A stretch of 15,846 nt of DNA from Acidaminococcus sp. (GCA_019416065.1 DXYB01000046.1:1-15846), one strand, 5' to 3'. Counted from the first letter of the stretch, positions 1 to 6,814 are shown. Notes: generated by a model not told the origin, from the letters alone. Numbers and translations are program-made.

Positions 1-1
1 A

Positions 2-37
2 TGGGGTTTTGTGAAGGTAAACGTCCACAAGACCCCA
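2..37. repeat. Imperfect inverted repeat, possible terminator
   Basis: Arms at 2-13 (TGGGGTTTTGTG) and 26-37 (CACAAGACCCCA) are complementary over 12 positions with one mismatch, which would be a G-U wobble in one RNA orientation. The loop is 12 nt. The repeat lies about 75 bases past the stop of the minus-strand peptidase gene and could terminate that transcript or a convergent one. No clear T-run is visible, and the window edge hides what lies on the other side, so the role is inferred only. Confidence 0.3.
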
Positions 38-113
38 ACATTTATTATAGAACCTGTTTTTATAACCGTGTCGTATTGTTTTTGCTATTTCTTGGGATCA
101 CTGTATTGCAGCG

Positions 114-1391
114 CTACCGTATCGTATTGGCCTGAGTCATCTGATCCACCAGAGGCGTGCCGCTGCCACCTAATAGATCCACTTTGCTGACCACTACCTG
201 CATGATCCGGTTCCGTACGACACCGCTTTTGCTTGGCTCCCCGTAGGAGGCCAGGGCATGAATCATGTAGGGCGTGCCATTGACATTGCCCAAGGTCAGC
301 ATTACGTGAAAAGGCGTAAACAGCAGGCTGCCGGCGGGTAGGGCTTTAATAAGATCCATCCGCTGGGTGTGGCTGAGCCCCTGCAAACTTTTACCGCTGA
401 CGGCTTTTACTTGTTCGTCCCCGTTCCGAGGCAGCTGCACATCCATGGTTTTGAATACGTCTTGGACAAAGGCGGAACAGTCTACACTGTTTTGCATACC
501 GCCCCAGCCATAAGGGGCTCCTAAGTGTTTAAACGCCATAGTGATGGTGTTATTGGTGGTATAGGGGAGATATCCCTGATGCAAATAGGCTCCATAAACA
601 GCCTTTACCGGCACAATTTCCAGATAGCCCTGGTGGTTTCTGGTGGGGAGCTGGAGATTGCCGTTTACAGTGGGAATGGCGGTACCCATCTGGTAGAGCT
701 GGGGAACGGTACCGGCATTTAGCGTTAAAAGCCGTCCCGTTACCACTGCGGGATTGGTGGGTTCCACATACGTAAGCCAATTTTTTTTGTCTGTGATGGC
801 TACCTGGTTGGTGGGAATCCAGCCCCGGTAATGGGGCGTGCGAACAAAGGTGAAATTTCCTTTGGGATTGGTATGGTAAACTCGCACAGGTGTGGCTGGA
901 TCCACGGCGGTTTCCTGCCAGTTGTCGAAACTATGATCCTCTGGTGTGTCAAAAGCCCTGAGCAGGGTAGGAAAACTCCGAAGATCGCTGCGCTTTACTA
1001 CGACGCCGTAGCGTACTGTGTTACTGGGACGAATATTGGCTTTGGCATCGCTGACCAGTTGCTCTGCCTGGGCATGGGAAAGGGGAGTGCCTTGGACATA
1101 TTGGTTCACGTCCATGGCAAACTGATTGACATACTGGGCGAGTGTGGTGTTATTGACCGTATCCGGCAGTTGCTTGAACTCATCCCCAAATACAGAACGC
1201 CCCATCTGGTCATTGACTGCCTTGCGCCGGGCATCCGTCATAAGAACGGTATTGCCATCGGGACGGAGCCAGGCACTGGCTTGATTTAAATTTGCCGGCG
1301 TGCCAGGCATGGCGGCAAAGGCAATGTGTGCAGCTAGGCAGATTGCGCTGGTCAGCAGGGTAAGTTTTTTTGTGATACGGATAGTTGACAT
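114..1391 (-). CDS. Exported SH3 / NlpC-P60 (C40) cell-wall peptidase
   Basis: Predicted 425-residue exported endopeptidase. NlpC/P60 enzymes of this architecture cut peptidoglycan stem peptides, typically the gamma-D-Glu to diamino-acid bond. Residues 1-26 form a signal peptide (basic start, hydrophobic core, cleavage near AFA-A). An N-terminal helical segment (about 30-120) resembles the NlpC/P60 stabilising domain. SH3-like beta segments follow at about 128-197 and 215-270, and the catalytic domain runs from about 280. The expected triad is visible: Cys305 in VDCSAF, His362 in FHVMLTLG and His378 in MIHALASYG. The start was placed at the ATG at 1391 because a perfect AGGAGG lies just upstream on the minus strand and the signal peptide then begins at once; a 19-residue longer frame exists but lacks these signals. 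It is divergent from yigZ. The family is secure; the exact bond cut is inferred. Confidence 0.9.
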   Translation of the reverse strand: MSTIRITKKLTLLTSAICLAAHIAFAAMPGTPANLNQASAWLRPDGNTVLMTDARRKAVNDQMGRSVFGDEFKQLPDTVNNTTLAQYVNQFAMDVNQYVQGTPLSHAQAEQLVSDAKANIRPSNTVRYGVVVKRSDLRSFPTLLRAFDTPEDHSFDNWQETAVDPATPVRVYHTNPKGNFTFVRTPHYRGWIPTNQVAITDKKNWLTYVEPTNPAVVTGRLLTLNAGTVPQLYQMGTAIPTVNGNLQLPTRNHQGYLEIVPVKAVYGAYLHQGYLPYTTNNTITMAFKHLGAPYGWGGMQNSVDCSAFVQDVFKTMDVQLPRNGDEQVKAVSGKSLQGLSHTQRMDLIKALPAGSLLFTPFHVMLTLGNVNGTPYMIHALASYGEPSKSGVVRNRIMQVVVSKVDLLGGSGTPLVDQMTQANTIR

Positions 1392-1428
1392 AAGGTGGCC
1401 TCCTTTAAGGAATCCTTGGGAAAATGGC

Positions 1429-1456
1429 TTGTTTTTGTAGCCTGGCATGCTATACT
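1429..1456 (+). promoter_or_regulatory. Probable yigZ promoter with extended -10
   Basis: TTGTTT (1429-1434), a 16-nt spacer and TATACT (1451-1456) preceded by TGC give an extended -10 (TGn) sigma-70-type promoter. Transcription would begin near 1463 and leave a 5' leader of about 100 nt that carries the inverted repeat at 1503-1534. Confidence 0.5.
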
Positions 1457-1461
1457 TACAA
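1434..1461 (-). promoter_or_regulatory. Possible promoter of the NlpC/P60 gene
   Basis: Reading the minus strand, TTGTAA (1461-1456) is separated by 16 nt from TACAAA (1439-1434), a mediocre sigma-70-like match about 45 bases upstream of the ATG. It overlaps the plus-strand promoter-like element on the opposite strand, so at most one of the two may be firing at a time. Sequence resemblance only. Confidence 0.28.
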
Positions 1462-1502
1462 AAGGAAAGGCGGATTCGTTCCGACTATGCTAGTGAAACG
1501 GG

Positions 1503-1534
1503 AAAGTGATCGGCTGGTAATAAGCGATCACTTT
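1503..1534. repeat. Perfect 10-bp inverted repeat in the yigZ leader
   Basis: AAAGTGATCG (1503-1512) and CGATCACTTT (1525-1534) are perfectly complementary with a 12-nt loop, followed by TTTATTTC. It could be an operator for a dimeric regulator, a leader hairpin that attenuates or stabilises the yigZ mRNA, or a weak terminator. It ends 30 bases before the yigZ start codon. The structure is seen directly; the role is unknown. Confidence 0.5.
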
Positions 1535-1564
1535 TATTTCTTATCATACCACAGAAAGGAAGCT

Positions 1565-2206
1565 ATGGGAAAATATGTCATTGCTTGCGGCGGGCAAATA
1601 GAACTGGTGGTAGAAAAATCGCGCTTTCTTTGTACGCTGCGACGGGTAGCGTCGGAAGAGGCGGCGCAGGCCTTTGTCAAAGAGATGAAAAAAAACTACT
1701 GGGATGCTTCCCACAACTGTTCTGCCTATATTGTGGGCCGGGATGAACGAATTGTCCGTTCTAATGATGACGGGGAACCTGGCGGGACAGCCGGGGCACC
1801 GATGCTAGAAGTATTGCGGCGAAAAGAATTGTATAATACGGCTGCCGTTGTGACGCGGTATTTTGGCGGCATCAAACTGGGAGCTGGGGGCCTCACCCGG
1901 ACTTATGGAAAATGTGTGGCCAAAGCTGTGGAAGCACTGGGCTTATTAGAAGAAGTGCCCATGGGAGAGTATGTTTTTTCCTGGTCGGTGGCGGACGTGG
2001 GGCGGGTACTGCACCAACTCTACCAGCAAGATATTTTTACCGTGGGAGACGTAAGGTATAGCATACAGGCAGAACTTCATCTGCAAATGCAGGAAACAGA
2101 CCAAGAAATGGCAGAAGCATGGCTGACAGAAACGTTGGGAAGGGCCATCAGCCTGGAAAAAGTCCGGCAGTATATAGCGGAACGGCCTGCTGCGCCAGCG
2201 CCTTGA
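1565..2206 (+). CDS. yigZ: YigZ / IMPACT family protein (UPF0029 + DUF1949)
   Basis: A 213-residue cytoplasmic protein of the usual YigZ length. The N-terminal IMPACT/UPF0029 domain (about 1-125) carries the family signature SNDDGEPGGTAG (66-77) and TRYFGGIKLGAGGL (97-110). A C-terminal DUF1949-type ferredoxin-like domain follows from about 135. Eukaryotic IMPACT modulates GCN2; the bacterial role is poorly defined, though the fold suggests nucleic-acid or translation-factor binding. The start at ATG 1565 is supported by AAAGGA eight bases upstream and by the family's usual beginning (GKYV...). The frame stays open back to 1424 but has no family similarity there. It is a single gene, with a putative promoter and leader hairpin upstream and no clear terminator downstream. 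Confidence 0.93.
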   Translation: MGKYVIACGGQIELVVEKSRFLCTLRRVASEEAAQAFVKEMKKNYWDASHNCSAYIVGRDERIVRSNDDGEPGGTAGAPMLEVLRRKELYNTAAVVTRYFGGIKLGAGGLTRTYGKCVAKAVEALGLLEEVPMGEYVFSWSVADVGRVLHQLYQQDIFTVGDVRYSIQAELHLQMQETDQEMAEAWLTETLGRAISLEKVRQYIAERPAAPAP

Positions 2207-2218
2207 TTTTCCCCTATT

Positions 2219-2248
2219 TTTACAGTAAACTAAACACAGACGAATATT
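2219..2248 (+). promoter_or_regulatory. Weak promoter-like element before the double-SH3b gene
   Basis: TTTACA (2219-2224), an 18-nt spacer and AATATT (2243-2248) sit about 30 bases before the start codon in an AT-rich spacer. The match to consensus is poor, and read-through from yigZ is an alternative. Confidence 0.25.
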
Positions 2249-2278
2249 TGTTTTATCCCAACAGAAAGCAGGTTAAGC

Positions 2279-3814
2279 ATGAAAGTAAAGAAAATCTGTG
2301 CCGGAGTGATGACCGCTCTGGTGCTGGGAACCTATAGCGTTCCGGTGTGGGCGGCGGATACTACTGATGTAGTGGTTAAGACCGTGACCCGGACGGAGAA
2401 AAAAGTGGATGTGGAATGCCCCGAAGTGGTAGGGGGCAATAAAAAAGCTACGGGTAAGATCAACAATGCCCTGTCCCGCCAGGTAGCTTCATTGGTCAGT
2501 GAGGCCTCTACCCTAGGCGGCGGCAGTGTGCACTACGATGTACACAAGGCAGACGAGGACCTGATTAGTCTGACCCTAGTCATGACACCCAATATGGGCA
2601 TGGAAGAGACACAGGGTATGACGTTTAACCGGAAAACCGGAGACCTGAAACCTCTCAGTGATTATTATTCCGGCAATGTCTTGGCTCAACGGGCTAAGGA
2701 AGGGCTTAGCTACCTGTATGATGTGCCAGAGGAGAAACAGGATGTTCTGCCAGATACTTATTATGTGGATACGGACGGCAGTGTAATCGGGCTGTATCAT
2801 GCAGGGGCCGTGCTGGATAAAAACGAAGGGGAAATTGAAATCAATTTGTCCGCTTCCGGGTTGGATGACGGCGTGGTAGCCGGTCCTACTGCAGAAAACC
2901 AAAATACGGCGGAGCCTGTAGAAGTGAAAATTCCGACGGCACCGAAAAAAGAGAAAGCGGAGCCTAAAGTCGAACCTGAGAAAAAGCAAATAGAATCTGT
3001 GAAAGAAACTGCAGACCGTAAAAAGAAAACTGCCGAAAAAATAGAGACACCAGAAAAAGAAACGGCTTCTGCAAAGAGAAAAACGGCTACTGCAAGCGAG
3101 AGCAAGCCAGCGGAAATAAGTAGCACAGCCAATGCGCCACACCAGACTATGAAAGAAAGAATTGCGGCACTCCAGGCAGAAAAAGCAGCTCGTGAGCAGG
3201 CAGAAGGGGAAGCTCGGCTGCAACAGCTGGAAGCCAACCAAATCGCCCAGACAAAAAAACGGGAAGCTGAGGAAGCCGCTCGCAGGGCAGAAGCAGAACG
3301 CCAGGCAGAACTTGCCCGGCAGCAAGCAGCAGCTCAGCAAGCCGCTATACAGGAAACAAACCGTAGTACAGGAACGACCGCCGGAACCATCACCGGCACA
3401 GAAGTGCGGATGCGTGCTGCGGCGGGCCTTGATGGAGAAGTGACAGGGACCTTTACCCAAGGCGAACGGGTAACGGTTTTATATGGTCGTAATGCCAGTG
3501 GCATGAAATGGTATGAAGTACAGCGCGCCGATGGAACTAAAGGCTGGGTAGCTGGGGAATACTGTCAGGTAGTGGAAACGGCACTGGTTCCTTCAGTAAA
3601 CCGAATCAACGACCGGCAGGGAAAAATTACAGGCTCAGAGGTACGGATGCGCAGCGACCCCAGCCACAATGCGGACGTGCTGGATTATTTTGAAAAAGGG
3701 GAAATCGTCACCATCCTGGATGCAGCAGAAGGTACAGGTATCCAGTGGACCAAGGTCCAGCGGCAAAACGGAGATGTGGGCTGGGTGGCGTCCATATACT
3801 GTCAGGAAATCTAG
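2279..3814 (+). CDS. Exported protein: DUF3298-like domain, charged coiled-coil linker, two SH3b domains
   Basis: A 511-residue exported protein. Residues 1-25 are a signal peptide (MKVKK start, cleavage near VWA-A). Residues about 30-200 look like the DUF4163/DUF3298 type of fold seen in PdaC and RsiV-like proteins, including a phrase like FNRKTGDLKPLSDYY. A long Lys/Glu/Pro/Thr-rich stretch (about 215-290) passes into an Ala/Glu/Gln/Arg-rich likely coiled coil (about 290-362). Two bacterial SH3 domains end the protein (368-432 and 448-511), each with EVRMR near the start and a GWVA motif near the end. SH3b pairs usually bind cell-wall peptide, so this is probably a wall-tethered periplasmic protein, without any visible catalytic domain. 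The ATG at 2279 has only a weak AGCAGG site upstream. The domain assignment of the first third is less certain than that of the SH3 pair. Confidence 0.85.
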   Translation: MKVKKICAGVMTALVLGTYSVPVWAADTTDVVVKTVTRTEKKVDVECPEVVGGNKKATGKINNALSRQVASLVSEASTLGGGSVHYDVHKADEDLISLTLVMTPNMGMEETQGMTFNRKTGDLKPLSDYYSGNVLAQRAKEGLSYLYDVPEEKQDVLPDTYYVDTDGSVIGLYHAGAVLDKNEGEIEINLSASGLDDGVVAGPTAENQNTAEPVEVKIPTAPKKEKAEPKVEPEKKQIESVKETADRKKKTAEKIETPEKETASAKRKTATASESKPAEISSTANAPHQTMKERIAALQAEKAAREQAEGEARLQQLEANQIAQTKKREAEEAARRAEAERQAELARQQAAAQQAAIQETNRSTGTTAGTITGTEVRMRAAAGLDGEVTGTFTQGERVTVLYGRNASGMKWYEVQRADGTKGWVAGEYCQVVETALVPSVNRINDRQGKITGSEVRMRSDPSHNADVLDYFEKGEIVTILDAAEGTGIQWTKVQRQNGDVGWVASIYCQEI

Positions 3815-3831
3815 TATTTCCTGGACGGGTA

Positions 3832-3840
3832 TGGTAAAAT
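3832..3840 (+). promoter_or_regulatory. Extended -10 element (TGGTAAAAT)
   Basis: TG-G-TAAAAT lies 32 bases before the next start codon and just after the previous stop. No convincing -35 is visible at the usual distance, so it would act as an extended -10 promoter if active. Confidence 0.35.
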
Positions 3841-3871
3841 GATAGATATTATTGCGAGGAGGTATACTCGA

Positions 3872-4510
3872 ATGAAAAAAATCTGGCGGGTTTTGTCCGC
3901 TGTATGCTTTAGTGCTTTGCTGGCCCTGCCTGTGATGGATAAGGCCCAGGCTGCCACCTTTACCTTTACCCCGGAAAAACCGGCGGAAACTACGACAGAG
4001 ACACAGGCCCCTTCCAATGAGCCCAAAGTGCAGTCCCTGAAACTGGCGGTAGTACCGCTGATGATCGGGGAAGATGTGGAAGATAATGAAGGCATGAAAC
4101 CCATCGTATACAGTACGGAACTGGCCAAAGTATTCCAGTATCCGGAATACGACATGGTGGATTCGGATATCGTACGGAAAACGGCCCTGCAACAGCAGGA
4201 TCAGCTGTTTACCAAAGAAGGCATAGAGGCAGTAGCAAAAGCCAGCGGTGCTGACGTGGTGGTGGTGATGGCCGTGGATAAATTTGACGTCCATGAAGAC
4301 CAGTTCCGTCGGGAACCGGTGACCACGCTGGACTTCCAGGGGCGGTTTGCTACCATCAATATGAAAAACGGACAATTCAAGGATGATCACTGGCGTTACC
4401 GGGCTGAACGGGAAACCGGCTCCATCAATCCCCGCAGCGACTGGCCTCATCATGAATTTGCCAAAGTATGCCGTAAAGAGCTGAACAAGGTGATCAAAAA
4501 TAATAAGTAA
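3872..4510 (+). CDS. Small exported protein of unknown function
   Basis: A 212-residue exported protein that I do not recognise by name. The signal peptide covers residues 1-27 (MKKIW start, cleavage near AQA-A). A Thr/Glu/Pro-rich spacer of about 25 residues follows, then one alpha/beta domain: a strand-like LKLAVVPLM, a helix ending in a tyrosine-rich EYDMVDSDIV, and a second strand-like ADVVVVMAV. This order (a strand followed by PL, a variable-state helix, and Gly-Ala-Asp before a hydrophobic strand) recalls the CsgG/TolB-N type of periplasmic alpha/beta domain, but that is only a fold-level guess. The start at 3872 is fixed by AGGAGGT at 3857-3863 with 8-nt spacing; the frame is open slightly further upstream. 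There is no lipobox cysteine. A GC-rich hairpin follows directly after the stop. Confidence 0.8.
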   Translation: MKKIWRVLSAVCFSALLALPVMDKAQAATFTFTPEKPAETTTETQAPSNEPKVQSLKLAVVPLMIGEDVEDNEGMKPIVYSTELAKVFQYPEYDMVDSDIVRKTALQQQDQLFTKEGIEAVAKASGADVVVVMAVDKFDVHEDQFRREPVTTLDFQGRFATINMKNGQFKDDHWRYRAERETGSINPRSDWPHHEFAKVCRKELNKVIKNNK

Positions 4511-4514
4511 AAAT

Positions 4515-4536
4515 AGGCGGCCGGTAGGCCGCCTTT
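4515..4536 (+). terminator. GC-rich hairpin terminator, weak U-tract
   Basis: GGCGGCC (4516-4522), loop GGTA and GGCCGCC (4527-4533), flanked by A/T pairing, then TTTGTCGTT. The stem is strong and starts five bases after the stop of the exported protein gene. The T-run is short, and the ribosome binding site of the next gene follows within 12 bases, so termination may be partial. Confidence 0.65.
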
Positions 4537-4558
4537 GTCGTTGCAGGAAGGAGCTTCC

Positions 4559-5503
4559 ATGGATTGGGGAGACATCAAAGCGGCAGGATTATCCTGCTAT
4601 AATATCAAACATATCAAAGAACGGAAGCGCTACTATATCTATTTGCTGCGCTGCGCCTTGCATCGTGGGGCCATAGGCGAGCTGGATCGCTTCTTTCATG
4701 CTACCTTGGTGCGCCAGGAAGTGTTTCAGGGCCGGCCTTGCCTTTTGGAACAGGCCACCCGGGCATTTTTTTACAAGGGATCCACAGTAGCGGAACGGGT
4801 GCAGCTGATTGAAGATCATATTTCTTTCTTGGAGGAGCGGACGGGCCCGGATTTTCTCCGCAGGATTTATACCCAAAAGCATACGCAAGGAGGACGCATC
4901 ACGCTGTGGCAGGATATGTTCCAGGATCAGCCACTGACACTGGATCTGCTATTTCATCCTGGCCAGCGTAAGGAAGGGTGTTTGTCGCTGGTGCTGCATC
5001 TAGGCAACCTGGAATTTTATCAGATTATGTTTTGGTTTTCGCCAGCCCCGGATACGGGACAACCCTGCTGCTGGGTGGGAGCCTTACAAGGCACAACCTT
5101 GGGCAAGGAAGTGGTCAAGGCTATGACAAAGCAGTACTTTGGCTATCGAACCAAAAATTTAATCTTTTATGGGCTTCGCACTTTGGCGGATTTCTTAGGC
5201 TGCAGCGAGATCAGAGCCGTGACCAATGCAGGCTATTATGCCATGAACCACCTGCGGATGGACCGGAAACTGAAAACAAATTTTGGAGATTTTTGGGCGG
5301 AATGCGGCGGCGCCCCCAGTGCGGATCCACGGTTTTACCGTATTCCTTTGGTAGAAGAGCGCCGGGAGCTGGCAGAATTCAAACCGTCTAAAAGAGCTAA
5401 CCACAGACGACGCTATGCACTGATGGATGCTATGCGAAAAGAAATTGGAGAAAAAATCGCCCCGTATCTGGCCACACCCGTCGCCAAGCAAAACAATTTA
5501 TGA
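4559..5503 (+). CDS. DUF535 (VirK/YbjX family) protein
   Basis: A 314-residue soluble protein matching the DUF535 / VirK / YbjX family in length and layout: a basic helical N-terminal third (KERKRYYIYLLR), a central beta-rich part with LSLVLHLGN, a W-V-G-ALQG turn (about residue 180), and a conserved-looking stretch around YFGYRTKNLIFYGLRTLADFLGC. It ends with the AVTNAGYYAMNH region and a basic tail. Family members in enteric bacteria (VirK in Shigella and Salmonella, YbjX in E. coli) have been linked to virulence, outer-membrane modification and resistance to membrane-active peptides; the biochemical activity is not known. No signal peptide is seen. The ATG at 4559 has AGGAAGGAG just upstream; a TTG eight codons earlier lies in the terminator's tail and is unlikely. 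The position among envelope and LPS genes fits an envelope-related role. Confidence 0.85.
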   Translation: MDWGDIKAAGLSCYNIKHIKERKRYYIYLLRCALHRGAIGELDRFFHATLVRQEVFQGRPCLLEQATRAFFYKGSTVAERVQLIEDHISFLEERTGPDFLRRIYTQKHTQGGRITLWQDMFQDQPLTLDLLFHPGQRKEGCLSLVLHLGNLEFYQIMFWFSPAPDTGQPCCWVGALQGTTLGKEVVKAMTKQYFGYRTKNLIFYGLRTLADFLGCSEIRAVTNAGYYAMNHLRMDRKLKTNFGDFWAECGGAPSADPRFYRIPLVEERRELAEFKPSKRANHRRRYALMDAMRKEIGEKIAPYLATPVAKQNNL

Positions 5504-5509
5504 TACAAT
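5501..5509 (+). promoter_or_regulatory. Extended -10 element (TGATACAAT)
   Basis: TG-A-TACAAT overlaps the stop codon of the DUF535 gene and lies 51 bases before the next start. No good -35 is seen at the expected distance. The leader is AT-rich and otherwise featureless. Confidence 0.42.
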
Positions 5510-5547
5510 AAAAACCGAATAGTCCCGAACATAAAATAACCCATGAC

Positions 5548-5554
5548 GGAGGTG
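5548..5554 (+). promoter_or_regulatory. Ribosome binding site that decides a TTG start
   Basis: GGAGGTG sits six bases before TTG 5561 but lies inside the reading frame that would begin at ATG 5543. It supports translation from the TTG rather than from the upstream ATG. Confidence 0.65.
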
Positions 5555-5560
5555 TTGGCA

Positions 5561-6814
5561 TTGAAGAAAAAAGTCATCAGTCTGCTGATCACAGCGCTCC
5601 TATGTTTGACCAGCCTGGTGCCCGCCCTGGCTGCGGAAGAAACTAGCAGCACGGTAGCCGGCAAACTGGAACAAGCAGAAAGCTTTATGTATGGCGCCGT
5701 GCAGACTGGCTCCCTGGTAAACAGGGTGGATAAACTAGAAAAAGAAATGTACGGACAGCAGAGCAGCGGTTCTGTTATGAGCCGGGTGGATCGTCTCTTT
5801 AATCGGTTAGAAGGGGCCCCTAACAACGGGCAACTTTCCCTAGCTACGGAAATGAATGCCATCGAATGGCAGTTCTCTGACCGGATGAGCACGGAAGCGG
5901 CAACGGCCCGGGTTAGCTCCCTGGAAACCCAAATTTTTGGTACCCAGTATACTCAGGATTCCTTGGTAAGCCGGGTGAATCGCCTGACTAAAGCTGCATT
6001 TCCTTCTGGAAGCCTGACCAGCAGCAGTGTGGTACTTCCGAAAGATTCTCTGATTAAAGTTAAGTTCATGCAAGACATCAGCAGCAAGGAAAATCAGGCT
6101 GGTGACGTAGTGGATTTTGTGGTGGATGACAATATTTACGTGGGAGATGCCCTGGTTCTTCCCAAAGGCGCCAAAGGCGTAGGCCGCATTGCCAAAATTG
6201 TGCAGCCTCGGATTTTTGGCCGAGATGCTCGGATTGATCTGGATTTTTCCCACGTGATTGCCGTAAATGATGGGGCTGTTCCCGTGACTATGGGAGATTT
6301 GGCCAAACAGCAAGCAAAAACTGCTGCCGGAGCTGCCGGGGCTTCCATTGGCGGGATGGTGCTCTTTGGACCAGTAGGAATTATTGGTGGTGCTTTTGTG
6401 AAGGGCGCTTCTGTAGTGATTCCGGCGGGCAGCAACACCTATGTACAGGTGAAGGAAGATACTACGGTGGACGGCCTGGTGCTAGCAGGAAATACTGTAG
6501 CGGGCCAGCAGCTGGATGGGAGCAAAGCAGGCGAAGAAACGAGCGTTGCACAGCCAGCAGCCCGGGTAAGCTCCGGTACAGCAAAAGAAACACCCGCAGA
6601 AGATAACGGTAAAGAAACCCCTGCAGCTACGCAGGATGACAGCAGCATTTCTCTGGATGAGCACGAAACAGAAACGGCAGGCAGCGTAAAAAATCAAGCG
6701 GATGCGGAAACAGAAGCCGCTATCAAGGCGGACCAGAAGAAGGATAGCAGCAGTGACCAACTGCTGGATGAGGACGATGGCAGTGCCTATGACAGCGCTA
6801 ACTCCAATGTATAA
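5561..6814 (+). CDS. Exported protein with heptad-like repeats, beta domain and glycine zipper
   Basis: A 417-residue exported protein of unknown function, counted from TTG 5561. That start makes the protein begin MKKK followed by a hydrophobic core and cleavage near ALA-A (about residue 24), a textbook signal peptide; ATG 5543 would add six non-signal residues and place the ribosome site inside the gene. Residues 33-148 carry repeated units of about 25-30 residues: SLVNRVDKLEKEMYG, VMSRVDRLFNRLEG, ARVSSLETQIFG and SLVSRVNRLTKAAF. Residues about 160-245 form a beta-type domain with LPKGAKGVGRIAKI, a pattern seen in uncharacterised bacterial envelope proteins. A Gly/Ala-rich stretch (about 254-290) looks like a glycine zipper that could enter a membrane. 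The tail (about 315-417) is acidic, Ser/Ala-rich and probably disordered. A strong terminator follows. Confidence 0.8.
   Translation: MKKKVISLLITALLCLTSLVPALAAEETSSTVAGKLEQAESFMYGAVQTGSLVNRVDKLEKEMYGQQSSGSVMSRVDRLFNRLEGAPNNGQLSLATEMNAIEWQFSDRMSTEAATARVSSLETQIFGTQYTQDSLVSRVNRLTKAAFPSGSLTSSSVVLPKDSLIKVKFMQDISSKENQAGDVVDFVVDDNIYVGDALVLPKGAKGVGRIAKIVQPRIFGRDARIDLDFSHVIAVNDGAVPVTMGDLAKQQAKTAAGAAGASIGGMVLFGPVGIIGGAFVKGASVVIPAGSNTYVQVKEDTTVDGLVLAGNTVAGQQLDGSKAGEETSVAQPAARVSSGTAKETPAEDNGKETPAATQDDSSISLDEHETETAGSVKNQADAETEAAIKADQKKDSSSDQLLDEDDGSAYDSANSNV

Noticed and set aside
831..1289. Plus-strand frame of 152 codons inside the NlpC/P60 gene
   Set aside because: Antisense shadow; the minus-strand gene has signal peptide, SH3 and catalytic residues.
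1424..1564. N-terminal extension of YigZ
   Set aside because: The extra residues are encoded across the promoter and inverted repeat, and the family begins at the ATG at 1565, which has its own ribosome site.
2576..3460. Long antisense frame (294 codons) opposite the double-SH3b gene
   Set aside because: It mirrors the Lys/Glu/Ala-rich low-complexity linker, giving an improbable Phe/Cys/Ser-rich product; no ribosome site or family motif.
3635..4453. Minus-strand frame of 272 codons
   Set aside because: It spans the end of the SH3b gene and the small exported gene, both of which have signal peptides and good start signals on the plus strand; the antisense product has no recognisable motif.
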